Positions 43,108-55,027 of a stretch of 64,000 bases of DNA are shown piece after piece; the stretch's first letter is position 1, and the number at the start of each line of letters is the position of its first letter. A model generated the notes under the pieces. That model searched no databases, was not told where the DNA came from, and saw only the letters and a program-made list of their open reading frames with translations. Source of the stretch: Adiantum capillus-veneris (Eukaryota > Streptophyta > Polypodiopsida > Polypodiales > Pteridaceae); assembly GCA_014529385.2 (NCBI GenBank), contig CM043970.1, positions 62,485,496 to 62,549,495 of the forward strand, given 5' to 3'. A program made the translations under genes and the position numbers.

Positions 43108-45922
43108 TGGAGAAGCGTTTTCATCCTCAAAAAAAAGTGGTAGGATCTTCATAAGAATACTAATGTTTTACACAGTGGTATTCCTCATGGATCCAACTGT
43201 TTGTTTGATCGAAACATGGTATAGTAGGAGGTCCAATATAATCAAGAATAACATCTTGATTTTGCACATTGTTGTCCATTTGCAACCATCTTATTTTACT
43301 GGTTCCAATCCAATCATAGTGTGTAGACTCCATTTAGAACGCACATGAGCATGCTAAACGAGTTATCACAACAAACATGTAACTGAAAGAGTACCGCTTT
43401 CACTTTTCATGAAGGTAACTTGCTGACATAACTCATCGGCCTAGTGTAAGTCCTTGACTTGTTCTCAAATTTCATCAGTAAACAACCCCACCATAACTAG
43501 TGTTCAAGGTTGAGAACCTAACTTATACATGAAGAGACTAAACCTAATCGCAAACATGCTTTATCTGATGGTAAGAAAACTCCAAGTAGAGCAATAAATG
43601 CTTATTAATTGGATTGCTTGGTGCTTATGTACGCACTTTTCATATCCTTTAGCACAAAATTACACTTTGTAATCTGCCTATCCCCTTGGATAACTGACAG
43701 TACTGAGGTGTGTTTCCCCCACGGTTTACAGACAGTCTTCGCAGATGGCTGGTGAATGGGGATCACAATATTGTACAACATTGTTGAGATATCAACAATG
43801 TCCGAAATAACCATCGTGGTTAACTTGAAAAATTCACAAGCACTCAAACTGAGCCATCATCTCTATTGGTGATTGGTAGACCTAAAAGTAATCTCACAGA
43901 GATACTGCACATAGAGTGCAAAATGCAACAACTTGATGGATACGCATGCCGTTCCAAATCAGCTTTTACTAAACACTAGGGCCCATAACACCTAGTGTGC
44001 ATGCATTTAGCAAAAAACTGATCCGAACCTGGATATCCATGATCATCCTTGCCAATACATATGGCGAATGTGATGTGTGTAGCACACAATAAAGAGGAAT
44101 GTAAATAGTTCTAAAAAGAAACTAAATACTTTCAGTTGCAATCATTTTCAAGACTTGCTGAAATGTTTGAACTATAATAGAAGCTAAAACATTAATCACT
44201 TCTAGGGACAAACAATTAAACTTTTTCATTAACAAGTCATAGCCTTGCTATATGTATAAAAAACCATCTGTCATGTTTTTTAGCAATACTTGTACCTGAA
44301 CAAGTCATTCTAAGTATCCGATAATTTTTGGCCATCGAAATTGCTCCTGATATGTCGTGCTAAAAATGGTCTAAAAAACAGATTTGACCAGCACCTGGGG
44401 ACTTTGTCATGACACATACTTGAAATAGTGGGTGCCAGTGTCAATCCCAAAGACTCATATTCGCCAGATGTGGAAAATGTCTCATGTAAGGATGTCTAAA
44501 AAAAGAACATTCTTCAAGTACAAGATGTATCTGTGCGTGGAGGTAACTGCAAACACTCTACGACGAGAGTGAGAGGGACCCTCATTAGCCTTGATCCACA
44601 CTGGCTAAACCGAACTCCTTGAGTCCCTAGACCATGTTGCATCCCATGTAACAACATGTGCCAAATAAACCCTAGAAGTGGGTCTATAACTGCATAATGA
44701 AGAAACTTATCTTGGACACTATAGCCCAGATGTCTTTGGCTCTTACATGACCTTGTCATCTCTCTGAAGAGAAAAAATGGATATGCATCCTACATAGAAA
44801 AAACAAACCAAAAGAAACAAAACCAAAACAGATGCGTACCTATAGCGGAGTGAAAAGCACCTACCCAAATTTCCCGCCGGCAAAGGCCTAGGAACACTAA
44901 TTGAAAATTAGTGAAAGGCAAGTAGTATTGAACATGGAACCCTGGGTGTGGCCTTTGCAATCCAAATACCTTGGTTAAAATCAGCATTGTCAAACCCCTT
45001 GGTTAAACGTTGCAGGAAAACTGCTCAACTAGCAGCTAATAGTATCTTAAGTCAACTCTGGAAGCTGAAATTATCCACGAGCCCTTGGCAGCTTATGAAT
45101 TTATTTCCTTGGAATTGCAGGTGCGAAGATTCCAATAATTGACCATCACACTTAGTAATTAATTTAATAATCACGAGCTGGGTCTTACCCCAAAATTGGA
45201 TTCATGCAGACACTCTTAATGCTGTGGATAAAATAGAATTCCACTCAAGTTGGAATCATGTTCACAACCGGATCTTGTCTAGACTCAAAATCCATAATAT
45301 GAGTTTTAGTGAGAAGTCGTGCGGTGTGAAATGGTGGCTTCATCCATACACCTTGGTAGAGATAAGCCATGTACGAATTTAAGACATTCCAAAACTCAAC
45401 TTGACTTTCACACTTAAAGTGGCAAGACTCTTGCTTGTCCATTATAATTGATGGTCACTTAACTGAAGATAATTGTTCAATCTTGAAAGCAATCACTTAT
45501 GGATTACCAAAAGATGGCTCTTAGCCTGCCTAACATAGGTGGTAATAGATGGCTTTTAGCCCTTCCTATTACCGTGTTGTCGTAGGAAGATTCCAATAAA
45601 AACATGTGTATGTTCAGCTTTCCCGCATGGAATTTGGGGAGAGAGAGAGAGAGCATGCTAGGCTGAGGAAAACCGTGTATTTGAATGTGTTGGATACCCG
45701 CTGCATATGATCCCGTGCAAACCATGTCTGTGTTTAGTTTATCCTATAAACGTACAACTATGTACTTGGACCATGCCCTCGTAGAGAGAGGTACCATAAG
45801 TCACATATTGACCCACTGACTGTGTATGTGATCGTGATTGTATCAAGGTTACTTTAAATATGGCAGTTTTCTTGTGAATAACATAAAAATTATGTTAAGA
45901 TAGTAGCTACTTACCTTGTCCT
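43108..45922. other. Internal DNA of the LARD-like element, left part
   Basis: 2.8 kb with no open frame over about 80 codons and no recognised motif. It ends at the copia-3 duplication GTCCT. Confidence 0.7.
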
Positions 45923-46006
45923 TGTTAGGAAATAAGACATAGCTAAATAGATAATTGAGTAGATTACTTAATGGAGAGAGACAGATTTATATACACGAGA
46001 TTATAG

Positions 46007-46053
<47 letters not shown>

Positions 46054-46693
46054 CACGATATACGTGGTTCACCCAATGTGGGCTACGTCCACGGGAAAGC
46101 AGCCACTCAATGGCTTTAGTACTTCAAAATAAGAAGTAGTTTACAAAGGGATTATACCCTTAATGGAGCTCCCGCCTTGCTTCACTCTCACCACCTCACA
46201 CTCACCTTGTTGCATCAACTTCACACACTATATAATGTGTGTAGAAATGGCCTCCTTTTATAGGCCAAAAGGGCTGCCCTCTCTTATGAGAGACAGCCAT
46301 GTGTAGCCGCCCTTGTGCGAATAAGTCCAAATCGGACCCTCCAATCCGCCCATGTGTGGCCGCCCTTGAGAAGACCAGTCCGCTTTTGAATTCGGCCACC
46401 GGCCACCGACCATTGACTTTCGACCACCGGCCACCGGCCATTGACTTCCGACCACCGGCCATCGGCCATTGACTACCGCCCACCGGCCAACCGACCGGTT
46501 GTTTTCCGACCACTTTTCGGCCGCCGTCCGGCCATAATATTCCGGCGAAAAAAAAAGTCTGTCTGTGAAAATTTTGGTTTCCGGTGAGTGATTTTCCTTC
46601 ACGCACGATGGCTTCTCCTCATAATGGGGGCCTTACAAATGTGCACTTTTACCACAGAAAATTACAAGGGTAAATCAGGCTCCATACTTAACA
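45923..46693 (-). repeat. Copia-3 3' LTR
   Basis: 771 bp, with (GA)n at about 46012-46048, a minus-strand TATAAAAGG box at 46254-46262 and a tandem repeat rich in CCACCGGCCA and CATTGACTTCCGAC units at about 46395-46500. Confidence 0.95.
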
Positions 46694-46753
46694 ATCTCCC
46701 ACTTGGAGACTGATCTCCAAACCAAACCTGTGATTGCTTTCCATTCTGGCTTC

Positions 46754-49395
46754 TTATCCTTGAATGCCGATTGAAGATGAGCAAAAGCTCAACTTCTCCT
46801 TGTTGACCACCTTTGTAAACATGTCTGCAGGATTTTTACTTGTATGCACCTTTCCTAGCTTTAGTTGTCCCTCTTCCAAAAGAGTGCGTATGAAGTGATA
46901 TCTCACCTCAATGTGCTTTGTCCTTGAATGAAAGGCTGAGTTCTTCGCAAGATGGATAGCGCTTTGGCTATCACTGTACAAGACACAATTGTCTTGTTTG
47001 AATCCAAGCTCTTCTAAGAATCTGTGAAGCCACAGAATTTTGAATTTCTTTGCTTGCCTCCGTCATTGCTACATACTCTGCTTCCGTGGTAGAAAGTGAA
47101 ACCACTTTCTGCAGCTTTGAAGCCCAGCTTACTGCTGTGCCTCCAACCATGAACACATAGCCAGTAGTGCTCCTTCGAGTATCTTTGTCACCTGCCATAT
47201 CTGCATCAGCATACCCTTCTAGAAAAATATCAGTTCCTCCAAAATACAAAGCATTTGTTGTTGTCCCTTTTAGATACCTAAGTATCCACTTCACAGCTTG
47301 CCAATGCTCTTTACCTGGGTTGTCCATGAACCTACTCACAACTCCCACTGCATGTGCAATGTCTGGCCTTGTCCAGACCATAGCATACATTAGAGAACCT
47401 ACCACTGCAGCATATGGAACTTTAGACATATAGGCTATCTCCTCTTGTGTCTTTGGACACATATCCTTCGTTAGTTTAAAATGACCAGCCAAAGGTGTAG
47501 AAACTGGTTTTGCATTTTGCATTGCAAACCTTTCTAGTACCTTCTTGATGTAATCTTCTTGAGATAGCTTTATTGTCTTCTTCGTCCTGTCCCTTGATAT
47601 TTTCATACCAAGTATCCTCTTTGCAGCACCTACATCTTTCATTGAAAAAGATTTGGACAGCTCCTCTTTTAGGTCTTTGATGTCCTGCATGTTAGCACTT
47701 ACAATCAACATGTCATCAACATACAACATTAGGATGATGAATTTCCCATCTCCCAAATTCTTCGTGTAGACGCAGTGATCCGAGTTGCATCTTGTGAATC
47801 CATGATCCAACATCCATCGATCAAACTTCAAGTACCATTGTCTTGATGCTTGCTTTAAACCATACAAGCTCTTCTTTAATCTGCAAACCATTTTCTCCTT
47901 ACCTTTTACTTCATACCCCTTTGGTTGAAGCATGTAGATTTCCTCCTCTAAGTCACCGTGAGGGAATGCCGTATTTACATCCATTTGCTCGAGATTTAGA
48001 TCATGAGTAGCCACAAGGCTTAAGACAAGCCTAATTGAGTTCATTTTTACAACAGGAGAAAATATTTCATTGAAGTCAATACCTTTCTTTTGAGAAAAAC
48101 CTTTTACCACAAGCCTAGACTTGTACCTTTTCTTCCCACCTTCTTCTTCCTTTAGCTTGTACACCCATTTGTTTTGAAGTGCCCGCTTACCTTTAGGCAA
48201 CTCAACCAACTCCCATGTTTGGTTGCGATGTAGTGAGTCCATCTCCACTTGCATGCTCTTCGTCCATTCTTCTTTGGATTCATGTTGCATAGCTTCTTCA
48301 TATGATTCCGGCTCTCCAGAATCTGAGATCAAGAGATGGTTGAAGGAAGGAACAAACCTTTCTGGAGGTCTACTTGCTCTTGTAGATCTTCGGGGAATAG
48401 ATTGAGGATCCTCATTTGGTTGACGTTGTTGCACATTGTCACCGTTTGCAGTCCTTGAGTCTTCACCGTCCTCAAGCTCCATGTACTCATCACCTGTTTC
48501 TTTTGTTTGTTTTCTTTCCAAGTAATCTTTGTACATATTTTGTTCGTTAAAAATTACATCCCTACTCCTTAAGATTTTACCATCTTCAGGATTCCATAGG
48601 CGATACCCAAAGTCTCCTTCTCCATAGCAAATGAAGAAACACTTTTTGGACTTTGCATCTAGCTTTGATCTTAGGCTTCTATCTATGTGCATGAAAGCCT
48701 CACACCCAAACACTTTGAGAAATGCATAATTCACCGGTTTACCTGTCCATGCCTCTTCTGGAACTCCCCCATCCAATTCCGTTGAGGGTGACCGATTGAT
48801 TAAGTACACAGACGTACTTACAGCTTCCGCCCAAAGTTCAAGCGGTAGGCCTGCATGTAGCCGCATGCTTCGTGCTCGTTCCATGATTGTCCTGTTCATC
48901 CTTTCCGAAATCCCATTTTGTTGAGGTGTCCTTGGGGTTGTCCTTTGCCTCCGAATTCCATTGCTAGCACAAAAGCTTTCAAAAGCTTGGCTGCAATATT
49001 CACCTCCATTGTCAGATCTAAGGCATTTAACCTTGGTACATGTTTCATTCTCCACAAAGGCTTTCCACCTTTGAAATATGGAAAATACATCGGATTTATT
49101 CTTCATGACATAAACCCATGTTTTTCTAGTCGCATCGTCTATGAATGTTACATAGTACAATGAGCCACCAAGTGATGGTGTACTTGCAGGACCCCAAACA
49201 TCAGAATGAACCAACTCAAGTTTTTTATTTTTTCTTTCATTTCCTGATTTTTGAAATTTTACCCTCTTTTGTTTACCATAAACACAATCTTCACAGAACT
49301 CTAAGTCCACTTCTTTCAAACCTGGTAGAAGCCTCTTTGTTTGAAGGATTTGCATTCCTTTGGCCCTCATATGCCCAGTCGGTAGTGCCACACCG
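46754..49395 (-). pseudogene. Copia-3 pol (INT-RT-RNase H), two frameshifts
   Basis: Produces integrase, reverse transcriptase and RNase H. An 806-codon frame (46971-49391) starts in the GAG-pre-integrase region (CEDCVYGKQKRVKF). It contains integrase motifs HSDVWGP (about 49240), SDNGGEY (about 49020) and QQNGISERMNR (about 48920), with KVFGCEAFMHI. RT follows with QMDVNTAFPHG (about 47985) and LYVDDMLIVS (about 47720), then RNase H with YADADMAGD (about 47205). Catalytic residues are all present. A frameshift near 49378 separates it from gag-PR, and one near 47030 separates it from the last 75 codons (46754-46981, YSDSQSAIHLAKN ... ADMFTK). It resembles the Tork/Tnt1 lineage. It is a recently dead or barely defective copy. 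Confidence 0.93.
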
Positions 49396-50650
49396 CACTG
49401 TCAACTTCTGTAGTTGCTGCACAAGCTGAGGGTTGCGTGATAACAGTACACAAGTAAAGTGTACCGACTTTTTCACCCTTGGCAACCACCAAAGATCCCT
49501 TTGAGATCTTCCACCGTTTGTTTCCGAATGCAATGTTGTGACCTTCATCGTCCAATTGTCCTGTAGAGATCAAATTTTTGCGAAGAGAAGGAACATGCCT
49601 AACATCTTTAAGCTTCCATTCATTTCCGTTAGCAGTTTTGACAGAAACTGTACCTTTGCCGACAATCTCACAAGCTTCATCATCTCCCAAGTATACATAC
49701 CCAAAATTACCTTTGGTGTAGTCTTGGAAATGTTGCTTATGTGGTGTCGCATGGAATGAAGCCCCAGAATCTACTATCCAGGAATTAGACACATTGTCTA
49801 ATGAGAGAATTAGAGCATCTTGCTCTACTTTACCTGCCACATTGGCCTCCGATGTTGGCTTGTTGTCTTGAGACTCTGTCTCCTTCTTCTTCTTGGACCA
49901 GCAATCCTTCTTGACGTGGCCCTTCTTGCCGCAGTTCCAACATTCAAGAACTGACTTTGTGCGTGACTTGCTCCGCCTTGAGCGATCACGACCCTTTTGG
50001 TTTTTGAACCTCTCCTTAGGCCTTCCTCTTGTTTCCACTGATCGTGCAGCACTTGATGATTCTCCTGTGCTTCTTCTTCCCATTTCCTCGCTTAGAAGAA
50101 CACCCACAACATCATCAAACTTAAGAGTATTTGTGCCAGAGATAGAATTACTTACAACCATCACAAGGCTGTCCCAACTATCCGGTAGAGATGATAGTAT
50201 AAGGAGAGCTCGCACTTCGTCATCGAAATTGATTTTCACTGATCGAAGTTGACTTATGTTTGTGTTAAAGTCATTTAGGTGTTCTGCAACTGAACCATTC
50301 TCTGCCATCTTTAGATTGAACAAGCGCTTCATAAGAAATACCTTATTGGATGCCGATGGTTTCTCGTAGAAGTCGTCAAGTGACTTCATCAAGTCCTCCG
50401 TGGTCTTCATCTCCGAAACATTGAAGGCCACCGTTGACGCCAAGCTTAACCGGATTGTTCCCAGTGCCTTTCGATCAAGGACAATCCATGCTTCATCTGC
50501 CATTGTTGCGGGCTTCTTCGCAAGACCGCCTAGTGGCAAATAGAGGTCCTTCTGGTAGAGATAGTCTTCAATCTGCATCTTCCAATGTTGGTAGTTTTTG
50601 CCGTTGAACTTCTCAATCTTGAGCTTCCCTTCCTCTGCCATAACTCCCAC
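49367..50650 (-). CDS. gag-pr: Copia-3 gag and protease
   Basis: A 427-codon open frame starts at ATG 50650 (MGVMAEEGKLKIEKFNGKNY; MAEEGK at about 50641 is equally possible). Order: copia gag domain with KFNGKNYQHWKMQIEDYLYQ, a gag middle region (KVFLMKRLFNLKM, FDDEVRALLILSSLP) and a basic stretch. The CCHC knuckle is CWNCGKKGHVKKDC (about 49930), and the protease active site is WIVDSGASFHATP (about 49765). The pre-integrase region follows to AVWHYRLG, where the frame breaks near 49378. The capsid would package element RNA and the protease would process the polyprotein. Intact up to the break. Confidence 0.92.
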   Translation of the reverse strand: MGVMAEEGKLKIEKFNGKNYQHWKMQIEDYLYQKDLYLPLGGLAKKPATMADEAWIVLDRKALGTIRLSLASTVAFNVSEMKTTEDLMKSLDDFYEKPSASNKVFLMKRLFNLKMAENGSVAEHLNDFNTNISQLRSVKINFDDEVRALLILSSLPDSWDSLVMVVSNSISGTNTLKFDDVVGVLLSEEMGRRSTGESSSAARSVETRGRPKERFKNQKGRDRSRRSKSRTKSVLECWNCGKKGHVKKDCWSKKKKETESQDNKPTSEANVAGKVEQDALILSLDNVSNSWIVDSGASFHATPHKQHFQDYTKGNFGYVYLGDDEACEIVGKGTVSVKTANGNEWKLKDVRHVPSLRKNLISTGQLDDEGHNIAFGNKRWKISKGSLVVAKGEKVGTLYLCTVITQPSACAATTEVDSAVWHYRLGI

Positions 50651-50700
50651 TCAATTCAAGGAATCCTTTCCTTGAGATAATTTAGCTACGAGCAAACCTT

Positions 50701-50712
50701 GCTCTGATACCA
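50701..50712 (-). other. Copia-3 primer-binding site
   Basis: Minus strand TGGTATCAGAGC, complementary to initiator-Met tRNA, 2 bases from the 5' LTR. Confidence 0.9.
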
Positions 50713-50714
50713 GT

Positions 50715-51527
50715 TGTTAGGAAATAAGACGTAGCTAAATAGATAATTGAGTAGATTACTTAATGGAGAGAGACAGATATATATACACGATATTATAGAG
50801 TAGAGAGAGAGAGAGAGAGAGTACACACGATATACGTGGTTCACCCAATGTGGGCTACGTCCACGGGAAAGCAGCCACTCAATGGCTTTAGTACTTCAAA
50901 ATAAGAAGTAGTTTACAAAGGGATTATACCCTTAATGGAGCTCCCGCCTTGCTTCACTCTCACCACCTCACACTCACCTTGTTGCATCAACTTCACACAC
51001 TATATAATGTGTGTAGAAATGGCCTCCTTTTATAGGCCAAAAGGGCTGCCCTCTCTTATGAGAGACAGCCATGTGTAGCCGCCCTTGTGCGAATAAGTCC
51101 AAATCGGACCCTCCAATCCGCCCATGTGTGGCCGCCCTTGAGAAGACAAGTCCGCTTTTGAATTCGGCCACCGGCCACCAGCCATTGACTTCCGACCACC
51201 GGCCACCGGCCATTGACTTCCGACCACCGGCCATCGGCCATTGACTACCGTCCACCGGCCAACCGACCGGTTGTTTTCCGACCACTTTCCGGCCGCCATC
51301 CGGCCATAATATTCCAGCGAAAAAGAATATTCCGGCGAAAAAAAAGTCTCGGGGGCCTCCGCCCCCGAGGCCTTTAAAGTTGCCCCTGATTCTTGTCTGT
51401 GAAAATTTTGGTTTCCGGTGAGTGATTTTCCTTCACGCACGATGGCTTCTCCTCATAATGGGGGCCTTACAAATGTGCGCTTTTACCACAGAAAATTACA
51501 AGGGTAAATCAGGCTCCATACTTAACA
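50715..51527 (-). repeat. Copia-3 5' LTR
   Basis: 813 bp. TATAAAAGG box (minus) at 51026-51034. It carries an extra G/C-rich stretch (about 51318-51395) with a perfect 9-bp hairpin (51348-51356 with 51361-51369) missing from the 3' LTR. The (GA)n tract is shorter than in the 3' LTR. Confidence 0.95.
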
Positions 51528-51532
51528 GTCCT

Positions 51533-53119
51533 TGACAAAGTATTTAGTGTTATAGAGGAAGTGTATACAATGATGGAGTGTCATACGTCCAATGGACTAG
51601 TACGCCGTACATACATACCAAAAAAAGAATAATAGGCCCTTGGATTCAAGGACAATCTTAACCTTGTGAGTTGGTGGTAGACGTGTCGTTCACGATTACA
51701 CTAGCACATGGATACATCACAGTGCGCCGTTGCATAAACTGTGAACTTATATCCATAAAGTGCTAAAGATGTGTGTCATTGGCACTTTGTTGTATAGAAT
51801 GGCTTCTTATAAAGTCTGCCCAAGCAGGTTGCTTTGCACAGCAGAGAGAGCATTTTCAAAAATGAAAAGTAAAGCATAGACAAAAACAAAAAGAATGTGA
51901 AAGTTGACTAACCTTGAGGCCCACTTGTGGCCGAGTTTCTGGTAGTGCGCTCGAATCGGCTCGAGTGAGTAAGCATAAGTATCATATACACCCTCTTGTG
52001 ATGTAAAAACCTACAGACATCTCGACAAGTTTCCCTAAGTGCGGATGCTCCTAGCATATTCCAAACATCGAAGTCTTGTCTTTGCATGATATTTCTCAGT
52101 AGACCCACATTGGGTGCTACTAGTGCTCATAGCTACTGATACTCTTGCTCATAGACAAACTTCATAGCAAAAGAAGGTTGAACATTGTCGAGCATTCATA
52201 GATAATTGAAAAATAGAAAAATACTTGCAAGAGATGTACTTCGTACCTGTTAGGCCTGATTACTATTATCATGAAGAGTTGTAGACAGAGCCTTTCTCCA
52301 GTGATGTCTTAGCAATTGTCGGATCAGGTTGGCCGACAATGGGTGGATCATGTTGTTGTCTGATTGCATTAATGACAGACAACCTGACCAGTGAAAAACC
52401 ATAGGGAGACTAAATGCCGGATCTTCCTCCCAACCATTATAGAATTATCCCTTCTGCATGGCCATTGAATGCAGCCTCAGGTCGTCACATACCTCCGATG
52501 ATCCTTTGCTTTAGCCGATCTCAGCCTCATTTCCATGGTCTAAATCCCATAGTGCCCATCCACTTGCATGTGTCGGCTCCTAGATTTTCATGGTGCATAT
52601 CGGGTTGAGCTTCCACTAAAAACTAGAATTTCTTGTATGTTGTGCAGTTCTATGACACATGGTGCCATCATCTCCTTGATTGCCTGCTTGTTTCATCCCT
52701 GAAGTCGGTAGGTGTCTTCTTGCGAGTGGAATGGGAGGTGCGAAGGGGCCCTTATGGTGACCCTTGGTCACTTTAGGGCGCCCAAAATAAACCTCTAATA
52801 TGAAAACTAGAGGAAAAAACATGGTGACAGTGACTGCAGGGATGCGCAAGAGAGAGGAAGAGGCAGTGCCTCATACGATGCTCGGGGATCCGCACTATTG
52901 AAACGGACCTCGGTCGTTTCTCCCCTGTTCTCCCAATGGACGTGACATGCCGGGATTTCATGCAGGTTGCTCCCTTCCCTCCTTCGCTAAGCAGGCTTAC
53001 CCGCATTGCTTGTTGGCTTCAAGCTCTTGTTTAAGGCTTACTCCCGTGCGGTTAGCCTCTACTCAAGGGGCCATTCTTGCTTTGTAGCAGGGTCTCCTCC
53101 TGAAGCTTGCCCACGACTC

Positions 53120-53199
<80 letters not shown>

Positions 53200-53259
53200 A
53201 AGACAAAGTCATGCAAAACCTCAACTTCTCCCTCCTCCATGGCTTCCCCCTCCCCCTGG
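51533..53259. other. Internal DNA of the LARD-like element, right part
   Basis: No coding signal. A roughly 55-bp partial LTR copy lies at about 52392-52445 (GTGAAAAACCATAGGGAG). A long (GA)n tract lies at 53123-53196. The primer site follows at 53260. Confidence 0.7.
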
Positions 53260-53272
53260 CTCTGATACCAGT

Positions 53273-53444
53273 GAAAGACCATAGGGAGATTGAATGTCAG
53301 ATCCTCCTCCCAACCAACCTATTATAGGAGGGCCCATGGCCCTTTGCCCTAATTGGATCCCTTGTCCACACCTTTAGTCCGGCCCTTGGCCTAAATCCTT
53401 GACTCCCCTAGGCCAGGCCTTGCCCTCTAGCCCTTGGCTTGACA
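53273..53444 (-). repeat. LARD-like 5' LTR
   Basis: 172 bp, pairs with 42924-43094. The iMet primer site is directly to its left. Confidence 0.88.
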
Positions 53445-53478
53445 TGTATCTTCAATTTAAAGCTCTTTACTTCTTTTT

Positions 53479-55027
53479 TTATAGCTTGATCACGCTTACT
53501 GCAACTTGGAGTTTTAACTCTGTACCATCCATCTCACATAATATCATGTTTAACCACATATGGACCAAACCACCGCCTAACACTAGACTTGTAATGAGCC
53601 ATAAAATTGGTTGAAGCCACAAAAATGGCTGACATCAAGATTCTAGCAAATTATTTATAACTTTTGTGTATGACATCAAAATTTCATGAAACTTCTTAAT
53701 TATGGGTTCAAGACATGAAAAAGGTTTCTAAATACATAATTTACATAAAAAGCTCAAAAATAAAAAAATTACTTTTCTAAAATTACCAAATTTAATGTAG
53801 AACTGCACTTGAGTACTTAACTTGGAGAAGTAAAGAATGTTGGCAGTCTCTCTACATGGGTTAAAAAAGCCTGGTACATTAATCACATACATATTGAGGG
53901 ATTCTTCAAATCATTTTGGGCCTGCTTAACAATGATTTGATTTATTTTCAAAAGAAAATTAAAAAAATTTGTCCGTCCGCACAAATTACTTGTAGAAGAT
54001 GGCAATGGAAAGACACCTTTAGACATTCATTTAGCTCTGTACTAATTTTTATTAACTCATATTAAGTGTTGGTCATAATTTCGTGAAACCATTTTCTATC
54101 AAGATAACTAACATAGTGTTGGGATTTTTTTTACAAAAGTCTCCAAAAGCCACAAAAGTGGCTGATTTTTTACAGGACTAGTGTTAACAATCTTCCACAT
54201 AGCTATATATTGGTTGTCCACACTGCTATCATAAACAAGAACCCAATCCACTTCTTGAATAGCACATGGCCTTAGCCTATGCCGTTTGTCAAAAGCCTCT
54301 TTATTTTTAGACGAGCACTCCTCAATTGCTCCTTTGTAGCTTCAACATCTTCACTTCTTCTCTCTAGCTGTCGAATCCTTAACACAAGCACATCTTTTCT
54401 ACTCATTTCTATATTCCAAGGAAATATATTCGATGTAGTCACTGCCTCTTCAAGAGACATAATAGGCTTCTATCCATACATAAGCTCTAATGGCATGAAA
54501 CCTGTAACTGTGGTGTATCTAGTATGGTCCACCCATAAAGCATAACTAACCGAGGCCAATCACCAATATGACCCTTACATGATTTAGCAAATTCCTTGAC
54601 AATGGGAGGATGCCCTCTTTCACTTTTCCCATTCCTTTTTGGATTGTATGCAATAGTGAGCGTTAACTCGACAGCCATACAAGGAAAAAAATGTATGGCT
54701 TTGTCAGCATCGAGCTCTCCTCTATCTGCAATAATTCTTCCAACACAAACATATCTACATATTCCATCTTCTATCAAAAACTTGCATACCATACTTGTAG
54801 CTTTGGTTTGCCCAGCCCTCCTTTCAATCTGGCTCATCAAATATTCCCTGCCAAGCATGATGTATCTCGTTTTTCCATAACCCTGTGGGCATTGTAATCA
54901 AATGGACTACCCATTTGAAATGCCTGCACAATGGATATGTTGGATGTAACCCATCATGATGCTTTACATTTGTGTACATGTGACATATAGCACAACTTTC
55001 AACAAAGTGCTCCACATCTTTATACAT
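53479..55027 (-). pseudogene. Gypsy-B integrase region, split by a MITE
   Basis: Integrase of an old Ty3/gypsy element. The zinc-binding part (YKDVEHFVESCAICHMY, about 55020-54970) and catalytic core (FKWVVHLITMPTGLW, 54920-54880; IIADRGELDA with AIHFFP, 54740-54680; NPKRNGKSERGHPP, 54650-54600) are recognisable. The C-terminal part (MSLEEAVTTSNIF, RQLERRSEDVEATKEQL, then WVLVYDSSVDNQY near 54240) continues across the MITE to RRWFGPYVV (53550-53577) and DGTELKLQV, with a stop at 53479-53481. There are several frameshifts and stops (for example 54487-54489). Confidence 0.8.
53580..54184. mobile_element. 605-bp MITE with TA duplication
   Basis: Both ends carry a 15-bp inverted repeat matching at 13 positions (left ACACTAGACTTGTAA; right reverse complement ACACTAGTCCTGTAA). 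TA lies on each side (53578-53579 and 54185-54186). GCCACAAAAxTGGC occurs near both ends. Gypsy-B integrase sequence resumes in the same frame on both sides when the insert and one TA are ignored. The interior is AT-rich and non-coding. The TA duplication suggests the Tc1/mariner group. Confidence 0.82.

Larger units (their letters stand above)
45923..51527 (-). mobile_element. Copia-3: complete, youngest-looking Ty1/copia element
   Basis: LTRs 45923-46693 and 50715-51527 (TGTTAGGAAATAAG ... CTTAACA) are almost identical apart from microsatellite length and one indel. A perfect GTCCT duplication lies at 45918-45922 and 51528-51532. The iMet primer site is at 50701-50712, and a polypurine-like tract (CTCCAAGTGGGAGAT, minus) lies at 46694-46708. 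The pol order PR-INT-RT-RNase H is that of copia. Confidence 0.96.
42924..53444 (-). mobile_element. LARD-like non-coding LTR element (contains copia-3)
   Basis: LTRs 42924-43094 (TGAAAGACCATAGGG ... CCTGACA) and 53273-53444 (TGAAAGACCATAGGG ... CTTGACA) differ at several percent of sites. A polypurine tract (AAGGGGGGAGTAA on the minus strand, 43095-43107) lies beside the left LTR. An iMet primer site (TGGTATCAGAGCC, minus, 53260-53272) abuts the right LTR. Flanks are TATAT and TGTAT, 4 of 5 matching. The internal 4.6 kb outside copia-3 encodes nothing recognisable, so it would depend on enzymes from another element. Confidence 0.85.

Noticed and set aside
46284-46606. Gly-Arg-Trp-rich repeat protein on the minus strand (GGRWSEVNGRWP)
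   Set aside because: It is the translation of the minisatellite in the copia-3 LTR. It occurs identically in both LTRs and spans the TATA region, so it is not a gene. The same holds for 51030-51440.
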